A stretch of DNA of 64,000 bases from Posidonia oceanica (lineage: Eukaryota; Streptophyta; Magnoliopsida; Alismatales; Posidoniaceae), in contig JAZBRS010000020.1 of NCBI GenBank assembly GCA_037176725.1, positions 83,150,001 to 83,214,000 on the forward strand, read 5' to 3'. The notes beneath the pieces are model-generated. The model saw only the letters and a program-made list of their open reading frames with translations, did not search any database and was not told the origin of the DNA. The translations under genes and the position numbers were made by a program. Of this stretch, positions 23,201 to 38,200 are shown piece after piece (positions within the stretch are counted from its first letter, which is position 1; the number at the start of each line of letters is the position of its first letter).

Positions 23201-26200
23201 CTACATGTAACAAGAACACACTTACTTTTCTTGCTTTATACACACTTAGATCTTTACTAGCACACAAGCTTACAACTTCTTTTCAAAAGACTGGCTCTTG
23301 AGTTTTTTCTCCGATGCCATCTAAGTGTTACCACTTATGCTTATATAATGGTGGAGGAGAAGGAAAGAAATCCTTATTCTCAAATTCCGCCAGCTGTAGC
23401 GCACTAAGAAGAGTCTTCGATGCGAAGGAAACGAACATTATTGTCTCCTTATGTCACATCCGTTCTTTGTCCTCTTTTGGTCACATTTGCTTTGGCATCT
23501 TTTTCTTTGTGTCACATCTGCTTTGGCATCTATTTTTGATCACATCCGCTTTGGCATCTTTTTCTTTGTGTCACATCTGCTTTGGCATCTATTTTTGGTC
23601 ACATCCGCTTTGGCATCTTCTTCTTTATGTCACATCTGCTTTTAGCAGACTTTTCTTGTTGGCTGATTATGGAATCTTTGTGGATACTAGTTATCACGTA
23701 TTCATGTTCGGGAGGGTGATATCGTCAAAAGGGTAGTCTTTAATGCCATAACAGTCATCTTTATTGTCATTTAGGCTTGTAGAAAGTCTGGCAGTAGAGG
23801 TTGAGGGGGCTGATGGCTCAGGTTTGATGGGTGTTAAGATTTTATTAAGCTCATAATAAACTATGAGCTTTAACTGCATCTCTGAAGCATTGGGATGCTC
23901 TATTTGAAACATTTTCAATAATTCTCCATTTAGTTGGCTATATTTTTGTGTCTGGGAGATTTGTGGTATTTTTACCATTACCATAGGAATGATTTTCTTT
24001 TGGATGATCGGAGTGTGATTAAATTTATCCCACTATTTGACAAGAATACATCTGTCAAGGTAACAGTTTGGTAGGGTGAGGAAAGTTCTTCCCTATTCCC
24101 ATCTAATAATCCATAGAACTCCATATTTTCCAAATAAGTCTAATAATTCCGCTTCACCATGAATGGTGTCCTTGAGCGGATCAAGAAAAATATCAATGAT
24201 TGGACCGTATTTATTCCAGAATTTCAAGAGAAATCAATTTGGCTTCTTTGTTTGATATGTGAATCTGAGAAACTAGGAATGCTTCATCTGATTATTTTGA
24301 ATTAGAAAAATCTTTTCCCAAGCTTCTTGATAGTTTAAAAAATTGTAATATTTAGGACCAGGAAAGTTGGTGTGGAAGAATTTTCGAAAATGATTTGGGT
24401 TTTTAACCTATTCTTCTTGTGATAAAATATTTTCAATGGAAATCTTTAAAAATGCGTATTTTTTTTCAAATTTAGGTCCTCTATAATTACGTTGGACCTT
24501 CATGCTTCCGATTTTTATGAGAATTTTCTCATAATATTTTTGTGTTTTCCCTATCATGGTAGGAATATGATAATAACCTTCAGGAAAATATTGTATGATT
24601 AATTCATCATACGTTTTTTCTACATCGTTAGTTTACAGGATAATAACATGTTCCGACGATTTATCGATATAAGAGCTTTTAGTAATGGTATCAATGACCA
24701 TTTCATCTGCTTCATCTTCAATTTTTAGGATTTTTTGACTTTGACTATAATCCTTTCTTTTTTGTGGTTCATAAATAATCTTCTTATTTTTCTGTTGTCT
24801 TGTGCTCGGGGCCATTTTCCTGTAAAAATTCACGGAATAAAAAGTCAGGAAGCTAATTATTAGATCCCTTAATGAATTCAATATTGAAATCAAAGATTGA
24901 CGAAATCGCTTGCCATTGAGCAAAGATTTGTTTGACAGCAAGATTCTTTACATCCTTTTCAAGAACGTATTTAGCCGATTTGCAGTCTATTCTGTGAAGA
25001 AATTTTTGATTTAAAAGATCTTGAAATTTTGTTATTGTTTGAACTATAGCTAAAATTTCTTTCTTGATAGTGGAATATTTTTCTTGGGCCGAATTCCAAG
25101 TTCCTGAAGTGAATCTAACAAGCTGCTCATTTTTTTATTTTCTTTGTTTAAGGATACCTCCATATCCTATATTAGAAGCATCAGTTTCAATAATTTTAAA
25201 AACATCAATATCGATTATTTAGACAAGGTAAAAAATTCACCTTTTCTTTAATTTTTCTTACCGCCTAGGTGTGTTGCTCAGACCAGGTTCTTCTTTAACC
25301 TATCTGTTAACAATTTTCTTCTGTAGCCTAGAAACCTTTGCAGTTGTTTTTTATCTCTTAATTCATCAAAAAAATTTTCTGTAAAAGAGATTACTCTGTT
25401 GATTGGTGCGAGTGTTCCTTGATGTATTTTAAATCCAAGAAACTGTATCGACGTTCGAAAGAGTTTGATCTTCTTAGCAGATATTGCTAAACCATTTTGT
25501 CTGACCACATAAAGAAACGTTTTGAGATGTTTCCAGTGTTGATCAATATTTTGAGAAAATATTAGAACATCATCAATGTAAACAATACAGAAAGATGTAT
25601 AGGAATTGAAAATTTCATTCATTATTTTTTGAAATTCAGAGGAAACATTTTTAGTCCGAAAGACATAACGTTCCATTCAAAGTGTCCAAATGGAACGGTA
25701 AAGGCAGTTTTATATCTTTCCTCTACTTTGATTTGTATCTGCCAAAATCCTGATTTCATATCAAATTTAGAGAATATTTTGGCTCCTTGGGTTCTTTTGA
25801 TTAAGTCTTGTTTATTAGGGATTTGATACCTAATCCACTATAATACTTTATTTAAAGGTTTGTAATTGACTACAAGCCTTGGAACTCCTCTTTCAAGTTC
25901 CGCAGCGATTTCAACGTAAAAGACTGCACAGTTCCAACGAGAGGAGCTAGGTCGAATAAGATTTTTATCCTGAAGTTCTATGATTTCTTGTTTGCAAATT
26001 TCTAAGAGTCGTTGATTCATCTGATTCGGTCTAGCTTTGGTAGGAATTTTACTTTTATCAAAGTCCCTTATATAAGGAAGGCTAACTTCATGTTTCTTTT
26101 TATGCCAGAAGGCTGTTGGGATTGTCGAACGGACTTGTTCTTCTATTTTCTTTTGAAATTCTCCTATTTTTTCTTGAAAGCTTGTTTCTTTAATTTGTTT

Positions 26201-29200
26201 TGTTATTTTGGTTGTTTTGATTTCTTCGGAAATTTCTCCAACGAATTTTTCTTTGTATTTAATGGCATTCTTTAATTCCTGAATAATAGAAATCTCTAGT
26301 TGTCTACAAAATTTTAAAGATATTTTCTTTCCTTTTATATGGGTGTGTATTCCCTTTTCATCTACTGAGAATGGTTTTAAAAGATTAATGAAAGGTGTTC
26401 CTAGAATTACCTCTTGTTTTAAATCTTTAATGAGTACAAAAGATGTTTTAATACATACTTCTTGGATACAGACATGAGCTAACCTGTGAACGTTGTTCGT
26501 TTGCAGCATTGATCTTATGAGTAGTTTTGACAAAATATCTAGAAAGTAATACACCTTCTCTGATACAGTTAACATCAACTTTAGAGTCAATAAAGACTAT
26601 TTGTTGAGAGACATAATTTTTGATTTTTAATAAAATTTTACTTTACCATTTTTGTTTTATGTATTTCTCTATTGAGTTTATAAACTCATCTTGATTTTCT
26701 ATTTGTTCTGTTTCTTTAAAATTTGTTTCTCCTAAGTATGACTTGACTAAGTGTCCAAGATTCTGGTAATCTAATATCATCCTATTTCAGGGTTTTTGGG
26801 ACAACTTATTTTGAGAGTTTATAAGGAAAAGGGTTGTTAATCCTTTTTCGGCAGATAGTTTTGGTTGCGGTGAAACTATATTCATAATCTTAAAACATAC
26901 TCTAAAAGAGACAGCGATATTCTCTGATGCTGGATCCATAGAATATCATTGAGTTTGAAGGTTAAGGGTCAAGATTTTTAGTAGACTTGGATTAGTTAAG
27001 GAGACTGAAAAATTTGGAAAGCTGTTGAAAAATACTGGGTCTTCATTGAGGCTGGATTCAACAAGACCTAAAAGGGAATCAGAAAATTTATGGTGTCTAC
27101 AATCCTTTAGATAGATTAATATGGAAGTATTTAATCCATTTCTAGTAAGCGTTCTAGCAGAGACTTGTACTAGGCTTATATGGAGGTAATGATATTTACC
27201 AATGTTTTTTATTGGTTTAATATCATTTTTTTGTTATTAGTTGGAGATTTTCAGCAGTGGAGGTTACTGATATTGTTTTTTCTATCGTTTTAATATGATA
27301 ATCGGAGAGAAGTCTAAAAGAGTCTTTATTGTATATTTCTTTTGTAGGGACTTTAGGCATTTTCCAATTAACTAGACTTTGTTCTATATTTTCAAAGTTT
27401 ATATGTTCATTATTTTTTGTACTTAGTGTTCTAACATAATTAGGGTTTTGAGCTGTAGACTCGGAAGAGAAAAGGTTTAGCACTCTAGACATTGATAATA
27501 ACTACTCTCAAAAGCTAGTGGCCTATCAACAGGGAATAGTTCCATAAAACTCCCTAAACACCTTCTACGGTTAGACGGGAAAACAGAGCATCTACGACAA
27601 GAGGCCTTGAACCTAACTGAATCAAATAGGTACTATAATGCCTAAAATCTGAGTCTAAAATATAGTATCTCATGTAGTTAAGAGGTATGCTTAGATTCAT
27701 CGAAATGTTTAGACTCATGTATAGTATTTGGTATGCTTAGACCCATGCTTAGACTCTGGTATAGAAAAAGGAATTAGCTTCCCAGTTATTTAGTATCTAG
27801 TATCTGAATATTTAATTCCTGATGTAAGTTGATGTAGTTTCTCCTACTCCATGTAATACACCTGTAGTATCTGAAATGCTTGTATGGTTTCATGTAGTAC
27901 CTTGTCATTTTTTAGGGTAGTAAAGTAAACATCGGTTATAATTCAAGGTACCAAAATGACATTAACTCTTATTCTTATTATATATGCAACTAAGTTTTTT
28001 TATTGAAACTATTGGGTTGCATTATTGTCATCTTATGTGTTTTGCCTGTGACTTATGTGTGTGTGCGTGGGGGGGGGGGGGGGGGGGGATTTAAGGTAAT
28101 TTCTGTTATTCTTGTGAAGCTTGAGTGAAGGCCTATGGGATGGGAAGGTATACGTTGTTTGGTGGGGGCCTGATAAGGTCCTTGAACACAATAGGTGAAG
28201 TTCTTAGTGTCCATATTTGGGTAATGTGGTGTGTATCACTAATGGAGAAAATGTCCAACGGTCACATGGTTTTATTTTTTAATATTAGTGGTTCATCTAT
28301 ATAATAGTATAATGTCAAATTTCTTCTTAGATCATGTGGCCCTTTTCAAATGGTTCCTTCATTTGCATTCTTAAATGATCCACATGACCTGTAGAGCTGA
28401 TTCACTGTTCCTGAAATTTGATTTCCTTTTGTGTCCCTCTCATATCTTCTATGAATTGTTGCAACCTTAGGTAGAAACATATAGTTAGAGTTAGGGTCTG
28501 TTTAGTAAAGTTTCGGTTTCTGGATCCAAGTGTAGAAGCTAGTTTCTGGTTAGAAGCAGTCATATCTCAGCTTCTGGAAATGTAAAGGAATAATTATTCC
28601 AAAAGGTACATACTTCTGAGAAGTTGGTAGTGTTTGGTAGAACTATTGGACCATTGTAGCTTCTGGGGAGAAGCTACATGCTCAAAAGCTGTCCAAAAAT
28701 TTTACCAAACGGACCCTTAGTTGGTTTATTATGTTTGTAGTTAGAAGGGTTAATAGATCTTATTTGGATCCATACACCCTTTGTGCTCTATATATATGTC
28801 TCGTACTCTTTGATTTCATCCTATACAATCTTTGCTTATTTCTTTCCACACATACTATACAAGAGCTTGGTAATATTACAATGTTGATTTCTGCTGTATT
28901 TTCTGATTTGTTGAAAAACCTTTAAAAACTTGATGTGTAAATTGTCAACTAATTCTGATGAGAGGTGAGAAGCTAAGCAATAAAACCGGTTTGGGAATCT
29001 TAATAAATACTTCTCATGTTGCCTTTTTCCTGCTGTTGGGGTTTCTGTTTCTTTGTTATACAATTCTTGGGATAGCTAGGTTATCTTTTCTCATGTCATG
29101 CTCTTGGATAATGTGATCCAATAAATCAGATCACACTTTTTAAACTGTTCTCATGGGTGTAGTTCAAATTACATGTCAAAATTCTAAGCCATACCAGCTG

Positions 29201-32200
29201 TGTTTTTCTTAAAAGTTATCTACTAGAAGCATTCTGGTTCACCGATTTATTATTTATTGATTAACATTTCCTAACACTTGTAGGTCCAAAATGCCTTTTC
29301 AGCCATGGACAGGTGTGCTTTCTTACAGTTTGAAGTACCTCATTTTAGCTTAAGTATGTTGAGGAATCTATCTCATGTAATAACTACACAAAAAATTTGT
29401 TTTCTCAATTTAAATATACTAAACTCCTGGTAGGCACTCTGCTATTGACTTTGATCTAGTGTGTAAGTTTCTTTGTAGTTTATAGATGAAATTACAATCA
29501 AAAAAATTATGCTATAAGTGGAGTACCTGCAAGTGTTTTATATAATGGCCTTTACATATCACAAAGAGTGATATCTAGCTTAAGATAGAAAACAGATTAT
29601 GTTATAATGATATTTATACCACCTCATGTAGAAATGAAAATTAAATTCTGTTTACTGGTTTTAGTTAGTAACTTGCTTGCAAAATTATCTAGGATTGCAT
29701 AAAGAACGAATGAATGGAGTCCATAATTATATGGAGTCTTTCTCCTGGCATAATCAGTTTCCACCTAATAAAACAAACCACATTTGTCCATTGGAATAAA
29801 AGAGGAATATGATTCAAACTGGTTTATTTAACACATTAGCTTTTCAATGTTTGAAAAAGGAAATACCTAGTTGCTTGCTTTCCATGTTGAATATACTTTT
29901 GAAACTGTCTTCTGTCGGAACTTCTCTTTTAATGTTAACCAGGCAATTTTACCTTTACCTACAAACTGATAAACCAAATTAGACCACGCCTTGAATCACA
30001 ACTCCTTGAGTAATTTCCACATGTTTGTAATTTGTTTTTGCTGTGGTGCAATAGATTACTGGTAAGATCCTATGTGATTAGCAGAAAAGCACAAATTACC
30101 AATTGACAAAAATGCAGGCTTTTATATTCAATCATTATAACATTTTTCATATTTAGTTTATTCAGTTTGTTTATTTAAGTAATATTTGGCATGTTCTTTT
30201 TCTGATTCCCACTTTCTGTATGCAATATTTCTTAATGTGCCTCTATAACGTATTCACTTCATTTCCTACATTGAATGAACCACTGCTTCTATGCTCTTGA
30301 GTCATGGATGGATAACTCCTTGATTAGTTGAGTGCAAACTCCGTTGATTGACCAAAGGATATGAATGTTGTAGTGCCACAAGGAAAGAGTGGAGGAGTCC
30401 ATTTATATATAACCACAAGTTCAATATTTACTATTTTAATGTGAGACTATTCTAATACTCTCCCTCACTATAAGCTTCTGTTAGGTCCTACAAGTGTCTT
30501 TTTTGGATATGAGTGGATGTGTGTATGGACTTATTTTGCTTGGATATCATGTTGAAATATAAAAATTCAACTTATTAGAAATGAGTCGAGAGGTCCATTT
30601 ATATATAATCACAAGTCCAATCCTCACTTTTTTCATTATGAGACTATGCCAACAATCTAAATTTCACATTATTTCCTAGGCCCCTAAGCATCCATGCTTA
30701 AAAGCTTGGCTTGCTTACTTGCCTAAGTGCCAAGTCACCAATAGAACCGCCTATGTATGCAATATCCTCTATTGTTATGTACTCCCAAAAAATCTTTTAG
30801 TTAAAGTAGGTTAGTACATATCATACTCATTTTATTAATGGGCATCTGCCATTATATTTAGCTTCTTTGGTTGCTTTCACTCTTTGTTATTGGGTATTTG
30901 GATTCTCAATGTGTTGCCCACAATACTACTCTGTACTGATGTTTTAAAAAATGGAAAATGACCTTTGTACAGATTAAGCAGATTGAGTTTCTAAACTTTT
31001 TTTTTTTTTTTAAAGTTGGTTTAAATGGGCATTCAAAATCAATAAAAATATGGTTGAAATTAATAAAAATAAAATAAATGAATAACATGCATGCAACGAA
31101 TAATATTCATCAAATTACCTTATTATATAAAATTATCATTCAAATTTCAAAGCACTTAAATTAGCATGTGTAATTATCATCCAACCACAAGTATATAATT
31201 ACCACTCAACTATGAGTAATTTAATTCAAAAATATAAATTAAATAACTAAATAATTAACATGCATAAGTAAACAACAAAACACCTAGATAATCAAATTAT
31301 ATCAATAACAAGTCAACACCATTTCCTCAAAAAAAAAATCAACACCATACTACCCAACAAATGGCCAAAGACGACCTTTTTTACTAAAAAAAGGCTCGTG
31401 TAGATGGGCCAGTAATGTTTTAAAAAACAGAAAATGACATGTATACTGTAACGACCTGAGCTGCTACCAACAATTTCCATTAACCCAAACAAATTTGAAC
31501 ATAAACTATTGTTACATTTACAAATATATAGGCTATTACAACAAATATTTGTGCCAGAACCTGTAGTGGACAGTTATGTGATTTCGACTATGTACATTAT
31601 AAACCAACACCAGCAAATCATCTGCACCTGCAACTAAAAATAACAACAAAACACGTGAGTGATCAGAAATTGTCATCCAGCACACACTTTACAAAAACCA
31701 CGATAAAACCGAAATAAAACTGCAATATGGAATAAACCAGTCAAATGCCCAAAACCAAATCGATATCATCATTTATAATAATGAAAACATCTTTCCCAAA
31801 GTCCACAAGTTAAAATAGGAAAATCAGATGTATCTCTAGGCTCAAAATCAAATCTCGAACCTACTGGCCAAAATCCAACAAAACCACAATACCGTAATAA
31901 GTGGGAAAAAGTTCTAGACCTAATACGGTTAGAAATAACAAATTACAAGTCCTACGGACACAAGAACCACAATAAGTCGTGTTACCTGGCGTCAAGTAAC
32001 CAATCTGGCCTCAAGCAGCCGCCGAAGTACACTGCACTGTCACGGACACCTGTCCTGTGGAGGAACGTGTTCATCACAGCATCCTCCCACCAGAGGAGCC
32101 TTAAAAGCAATTCCCACCTGGGAAAGCTATTCACTCCATGTAGGCGAGCTGTCCTCAATCAGGATAGAATCACAGGACATGTCTTATCGGTGCTCGCAAA

Positions 32201-35200
32201 TAATGTGCTTCGAACCACACACGGTCTTCAACACCACAAAGGCGAGTCCCGGTGCTTATAGCGATTAGAGTATCATACCCAGCTATGTAGGAGTATCATA
32301 GCTCCTGAGTCTGCTGCCACGATATCGCTAGGTACAGACGGTACTTTGACCCTGAACCTTAGCCCAGGCGAAGTATGCGACACGTTAGGAACACCGTCGC
32401 ATCCCTGGGTCTAGGCCGTACAACTCTTAGGTTTCGGTCCCCCAACAAAACCTCAGCAAAACCTTTTGAAAACACATTCATCTTTTCTCAAAAACCACTT
32501 TGAAAACCTTTATCGTGTCCTAAGATAATCATAGGCTAAAGCATAATTAACCACTAATTAAACACTAAGTGAAAGTCCTAGGCACCAGTTCGATAGATTG
32601 AAATTTTCCGATCGATCGAACCAGGAGCCTGTTACCGCTCCATGCTGGAAGATTTCGGCACGCCGAATCAAGGCACAGTCGGGCAAACTTGTCATTTTCT
32701 CGAAAATCCCATTTTTCCTACATTCAACCAAAAATCTCATACAATATACATAAATGCTCGGAATGAAACAATGAATACAACCACAGCCAAAACATGGCAT
32801 TTCGAGACATACAACTCAAAAAAACACCAAAAAACCACATGACAAGCATTTATCAACCACAATCGAATAAATTCGAATAAAATTCACATAATCCACCGAA
32901 AATTATCAAACCACTTCCATTGCGTTCAAAACATAGCAAGGAACACAAATATATCATTTTTAAGCTAAAAAGAGAGAGAAAAGCGAGGCGTGCACCTTAA
33001 GACAGGGTTGACCTCTGTCTTCTTCGGCGCTTAACCGCCTCGACCTCCAGCGACTCACCGCGGTTTCAAGCACCTCGAGACCTTCCTCGGAGCTCGCTCG
33101 ACCACCGTACGACGACCGGAGACCACATGACTCATGCTTGCCGCATCCCGCCTCACGGCCACATGACAAGGCAAGAATTAGGTCATGAGGAGGAAGAACG
33201 AACCAAATCCCACAATACACTTGACTCACCTACACCGGTGCTCGAGCACAGGAGAGAAGCTCGTCGACGACCACCTCGGACCACCCATGCTCGCCGGACT
33301 AAGACGACCTCCAAGTGCACCGCCAAGCCGTGCCAACCACCAACAGGGAAGACAAGGGAGGAAGAGAAGGGGAATAAGGGAAGGTGGATAAGGGAGGGAG
33401 GAAATGGAGATGGAGGAAGGGAGGAGGAGACGGGAGGAAAGCCACAGCTTGCCCAGAGGCTAGGGCACAGGCGAGAGGGAGAGAGTGGGGGAGTAAAGAG
33501 GGAGATGGGGGAGGAGGAGTGGAGGGAGTGGGAAGTGAGTGAGTGGAAGGAGAGGGGGAGAGAGACGGGAGAGAGTGAGGTGAAGGAGGAGGAAGGATGT
33601 GTGTGCGGGGAGAAGGAACACGGCCATGCAGGTTTTAAAACCACAACCACAGCACTGCAGAAGAACGGGAACATCCTTTTTTACGTGGAAGCTGGATCTC
33701 GCGCCCTCACCAACTGGCACAGACGTCGCGAATCCAGCTACAGCAACGTACTAAAACCAACAGTGCCAGGTGGTCTCGTGCATAGTGATATACTGAGTAA
33801 ATTGCACAACATACCCCTAAGGATTAGGAAAAACAGGAGATGGAGAAGATAGGGACCATAGAGCAAGGAAAGATAAGGCCAGTGATCAAATCACAATCTG
33901 GTCCGCCAACAAGCCAGAGAGGTAAGCCACGCAAGTCAATAACATCCGTCCACAGTTAAAGAATTCATTTAATATGTACAAATACAAGAAAAATGAATTC
34001 CCAAGTGTTACATATATGATTTGAGTTTTTAAACGTTTTTTCAAAGAACAGGGATTTAAAACGTGTGCTTAATGAAAAAACGGTCGAAACTAATAAAAAT
34101 GAAAATAAATAAATGACATGCAAGCAAGCAACCAACAACAATCATTGTACTTCAATGTATAAATTATCATTCAAAGTTTCAAACACAAATAATTTAATTC
34201 AGTACATAGAATGTGAACATGTGTAATTATCATTTATAATTACTATTCAACCATGAGTAGTTTAATTAAAAAATATAAATTGAACAACGAAATACCTAGA
34301 TAACGAGATTATGTCAATGACAAGAAGTCAACATTGTACTACAAAAAAAGGGCCTTTTTTAGAAAAATGGCTAAAAACGGTATTTTTTCTCAAAAAATGG
34401 CCATTTAAATGGATAAGATCCATTTAAACGACCATTTAAAGTCAATCCATTTAAAGACCATATAAGTGTGAAACGAAGTGGTGCCATGTAAAAAATTTTT
34501 AAACAGCCATTGTTTCCATTTTTTGGAACAATATGAACCAAACCTGTTTAAACGGCCATTTAAAGTCGATCCATTTAAAGACCATATAAGTGTAAAACAA
34601 ATTGGTACTTTACAAAAAACGTGTAAATGATGACTAAATGGCTGTTTTTTCCATTTCTTGGAACAATGCTCTTTACTTATTCTCCGTTTCTTATTTAGCA
34701 TCCATATTATGACATAGTTGTTGTGCATTACTAGACTTTACTTGCTATAATTGTACCAAATGCCAACTTGTGTCAGCGAATTTTGCTGACACGTACAACT
34801 TGCTGACACGACACTGTACAACATCGACATGGTAATTTTGTGAATAAAAGTGATTTTTTAATTGTATTTCCACCAACACGACACTGACATATGTCAATAT
34901 TTCACCAACACATGTTGGTTTTTTAACTTGCTGAAGTGTAACATGAAACCGACATTTAAAATCATTTGTTATGAAGCTATAATCATAAAGGCACTACAAT
35001 TCGTTATCGTGTAAAAACACATCCTTTTTCATGGTCAGATTGCAAGGGATGTCTAATACCATATAATGATTAAAAGTACAAGATGTCTTATTTCACCACC
35101 TAGGTGCCACCAGTTTTTGGCGCCTTGCTTTGGTCTGGTGTTGAAATGTCTTAATATGGTATAGTATTCTTTGCATGCTTCAAATGGAAATTTCTGATTT

Positions 35201-38200
35201 CGCCCTCATGAAGTACATGGTTATACATATGCAATTGATGCATTGTGTGATCATCCTGTATTTTGTCTGTACTGCAGGGGTCATGGCTTTCTCACTCTAG
35301 ATGATGTATATGAGGTAATTTTGGTATTTATTAATTACTGTAAATTTTGATGGCCTAATGTGTTCTTGATAGTTCATTGCAGTTTATAAAGATATTAGCA
35401 GCTGCGGTAGACATTGTTTGCTCTATAGACATTGTTTGTTTCGTTACACTGTGCTTATGTAGGCTTGACATCTTGATTTTATTTTGACTTATATTATTGA
35501 ATTTGTTGTTAGGATAAGTAAAAGCTCCTCCAACAATGTTGGGATTGAAAGGTCTTTGGCATGTGTAAAGATTTGCAAATGATTTGATTCAGATGACAGA
35601 TAGCAGATTTCACAACAAATGGACAAATGAGAGATTAGTCCTAATATTTCTGTATGATATTAATATCAAGTATTAATTCTGGATTTTATCGATGTTTATG
35701 TATATCATTTGAACATTTGTTTTTGGTCGAAGACCATATATAATTAGTAGTAGACACTCAACATGATGACGATCTCACCTCTATCATCTGCCCAACTGGC
35801 TTCCCCATTGCTCTCTCCACTTTCTCACGTTCCTCTCCTTCATATATAACACACTCTCAGAAACATTCCCTTTGACTATCGCCTCTTATCCCTTGTGATG
35901 CAGTTCTTGTGAATGGGATGGGATCTAACAGTTGACGTTGACTGTGTTGAGGTAACTTGCTGTTATGAAGGGAAACTGAGTCATAGATCTCGAGCCGGAA
36001 TGGTCCGGCCTGAGAGGGCTCTGAAGCTCAAGTCAGAGTTGCACTGGAAAGTGTAGTGGAATGGGGTGGGTTTTGTTGCATACCTTGCCAATCTGGGGCA
36101 GATGGATATATATAGATTCAATTGCAGTTGCAGCACCACCAGGCCCTACTTTGGCACACTTTGGACCAAGATGGTGCGCTCACCCTAAGGTCGAAGGTGC
36201 GTTGCCTCTATATCTTTTACGGGACCGGACCTCTCTTTCCTTAACCATGCTTCCTCTTGTCCTTCCTCCAGTCCTCCTTCCTTCAACTTCTCCGTCCTCC
36301 TTGTCTCCATCCTTCTCTCATGCCACCATTAATGCCACTGTCCTTCTATCACCAATACACCTCTTCTCTCCATTCCATCATTAATGATCCTCTGGCACCC
36401 TCTTTCTCCTATCATCAATGTCCCTTTTCCTTCCTCTCTCTCTATCTCATCGTGGGTGCGTCACATGCTTGTTCTGTTCCTTGATTTCTTCTCGGCCCAT
36501 ACAGCCATGTGGAGTTCATGCAGCAGGCGGTTGTAAGTAACCTGTATCACCTTGCATGCTTGTCTAGTAGGGGTGAAAGTGGATATAGATTATTCACACT
36601 ATATCTTGAGCATATGAATATTATTTCCATTTGAAAACCGATGATATCGATATTACATATATAACCAAGGATATATTCTTGGATTTTGATTGTTATATAT
36701 ACATTCTATTGTCAGTAAAAAACCACTGATTTTCAATTATTAGATAAGTAACATATATTCAAGTGCATATATTTTAAGCCTTAGATACAAAAATTTCTTT
36801 ATATTCTACAATATTTGTTTCTTTTTCCATACCAGTACTTCAAATATCAGTACTGCATTTGTATTCGTATCTATTTTTTAAGGATATAGATATGCACTTT
36901 TCATATCCATATCTACATCCGCATCCTTACTTCTAAAACAAATACAAGCATGGTAACACCTATACCTGTCTGTAAGTGATCCATTTTCATCCCTAATGTC
37001 TAGCATGTCACCTCTCAATTCTATCTCCTTTTCTCTTCTAATATTGTCCTCTCACATACTTATTCTTGTGGCTACAAGGCAACTGGAAATTCCACAAATG
37101 TATTCAAGTTAGGCAGCTTTTCTTGATTAGAAATTTCCCTGATATCGTTTGCAGGTGTGGCTGCATCCTTACACATCATGTGTTAGATGATGAGAAAGCA
37201 GGGGTGAGATGACTGCATTCTTTGTAGAGTGAGAGTTCTAGGTTCCGAAGGAAATAGAATAATGTTCAATTAAATTTCCTTCTGAACAATGATTCCTTCT
37301 TATATTTATCATAGTTTGTGATTCTCTGATGGAGAAGTGGGCCACTAGGGAAGGAGTGTGTGGGAAAAACTACATTTTTTGTTCAGAAAAGTGGGTTTTT
37401 CTTATGTCTACACCTGTTGTAGATTGACCCTTCAGCAGTAACATCTGTGTTGTATTACTTTTGTGTGCCAACTTTTAGTACCTTCAGCAGTAATTTGCTT
37501 TGCATATCCTTGCTGCACTAAGATGAAATTGTGTAGTAAGCAAGGTTTTAACAAAAATAAGAAATGTGTAGGACATGTTGGTGGAAACGTGGTAAATTTA
37601 CAAAAGTCTATGGAAATAGACAAAAAACTTTGGATAAGCTAAAGTAAGAGATGATGTACATCTATGACTACTTAAATTCACTTTCTAAGCATATATCATA
37701 TTAAAATGCTACATTCACATAATACGAACGCTTTCAAATAAAAAAAATATCTAAAAATACTTAGTATATGTTTACAATGAAGAGTTCTCACAACATATAT
37801 AGAGAAAAAGTAGAGATTAGAGAACACCTAAGTATTGGAGATATGGAGTCTAATTAAGGATCAATCAAATGTTGCCGGTTCATAGAGTTCAAAGCTTTGA
37901 ACTGGTATATGGTTATATGGGTGTACAGATTTGTATCATATTCTCATCACTAAGGTAGGAGGAGTAGGCAATAACAAGTCACCAACAAAGGAGAGAACGA
38001 GCAACCAGCAACACAGAGAAGTAGTAGGCATGGTTTTAAATGTCGATTTCGTATTGGACTTTGATCTGATCAAAAATAAAAAATGTGTCGACATTAGTGG
38101 AAATGTGGTAAATTTATGGAAGACCACAGAAATAGATAAAAAAACTTAGTATTTCAATTTGAAACTCTAGATAGGCTAAAGCAATAATCTACATCTAGGG

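Larger units (their letters stand above)
23300..27900 (-). mobile_element. Endogenous pararetrovirus (Caulimoviridae, florendovirus-like), defective
   Basis: An old viral insertion lying antisense in intron 4 of the PEF gene. In minus-strand order it shows a leader, an N-terminal piece and 30K-type movement protein (27492 to about 26890), protease-reverse transcriptase-RNase H (about 26590 to 24830), a second gene (24815-23694) and a repeat-rich non-coding part (23300-23650). The arrangement of one long polyprotein gene followed by a second gene fits florendoviruses as I know them. The capsid region with its zinc knuckle, expected between movement protein and protease, is not seen. Many stops and frameshifts make it non-functional. 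No LTRs or target duplications were found, which is usual for such insertions. Confidence 0.8.

Noticed and set aside
33127..33852. 241-codon + frame and 163-codon minus frame
   Set aside because: Both are low-complexity (GGAGGAG-type purine run) within a solo LTR, without any domain.
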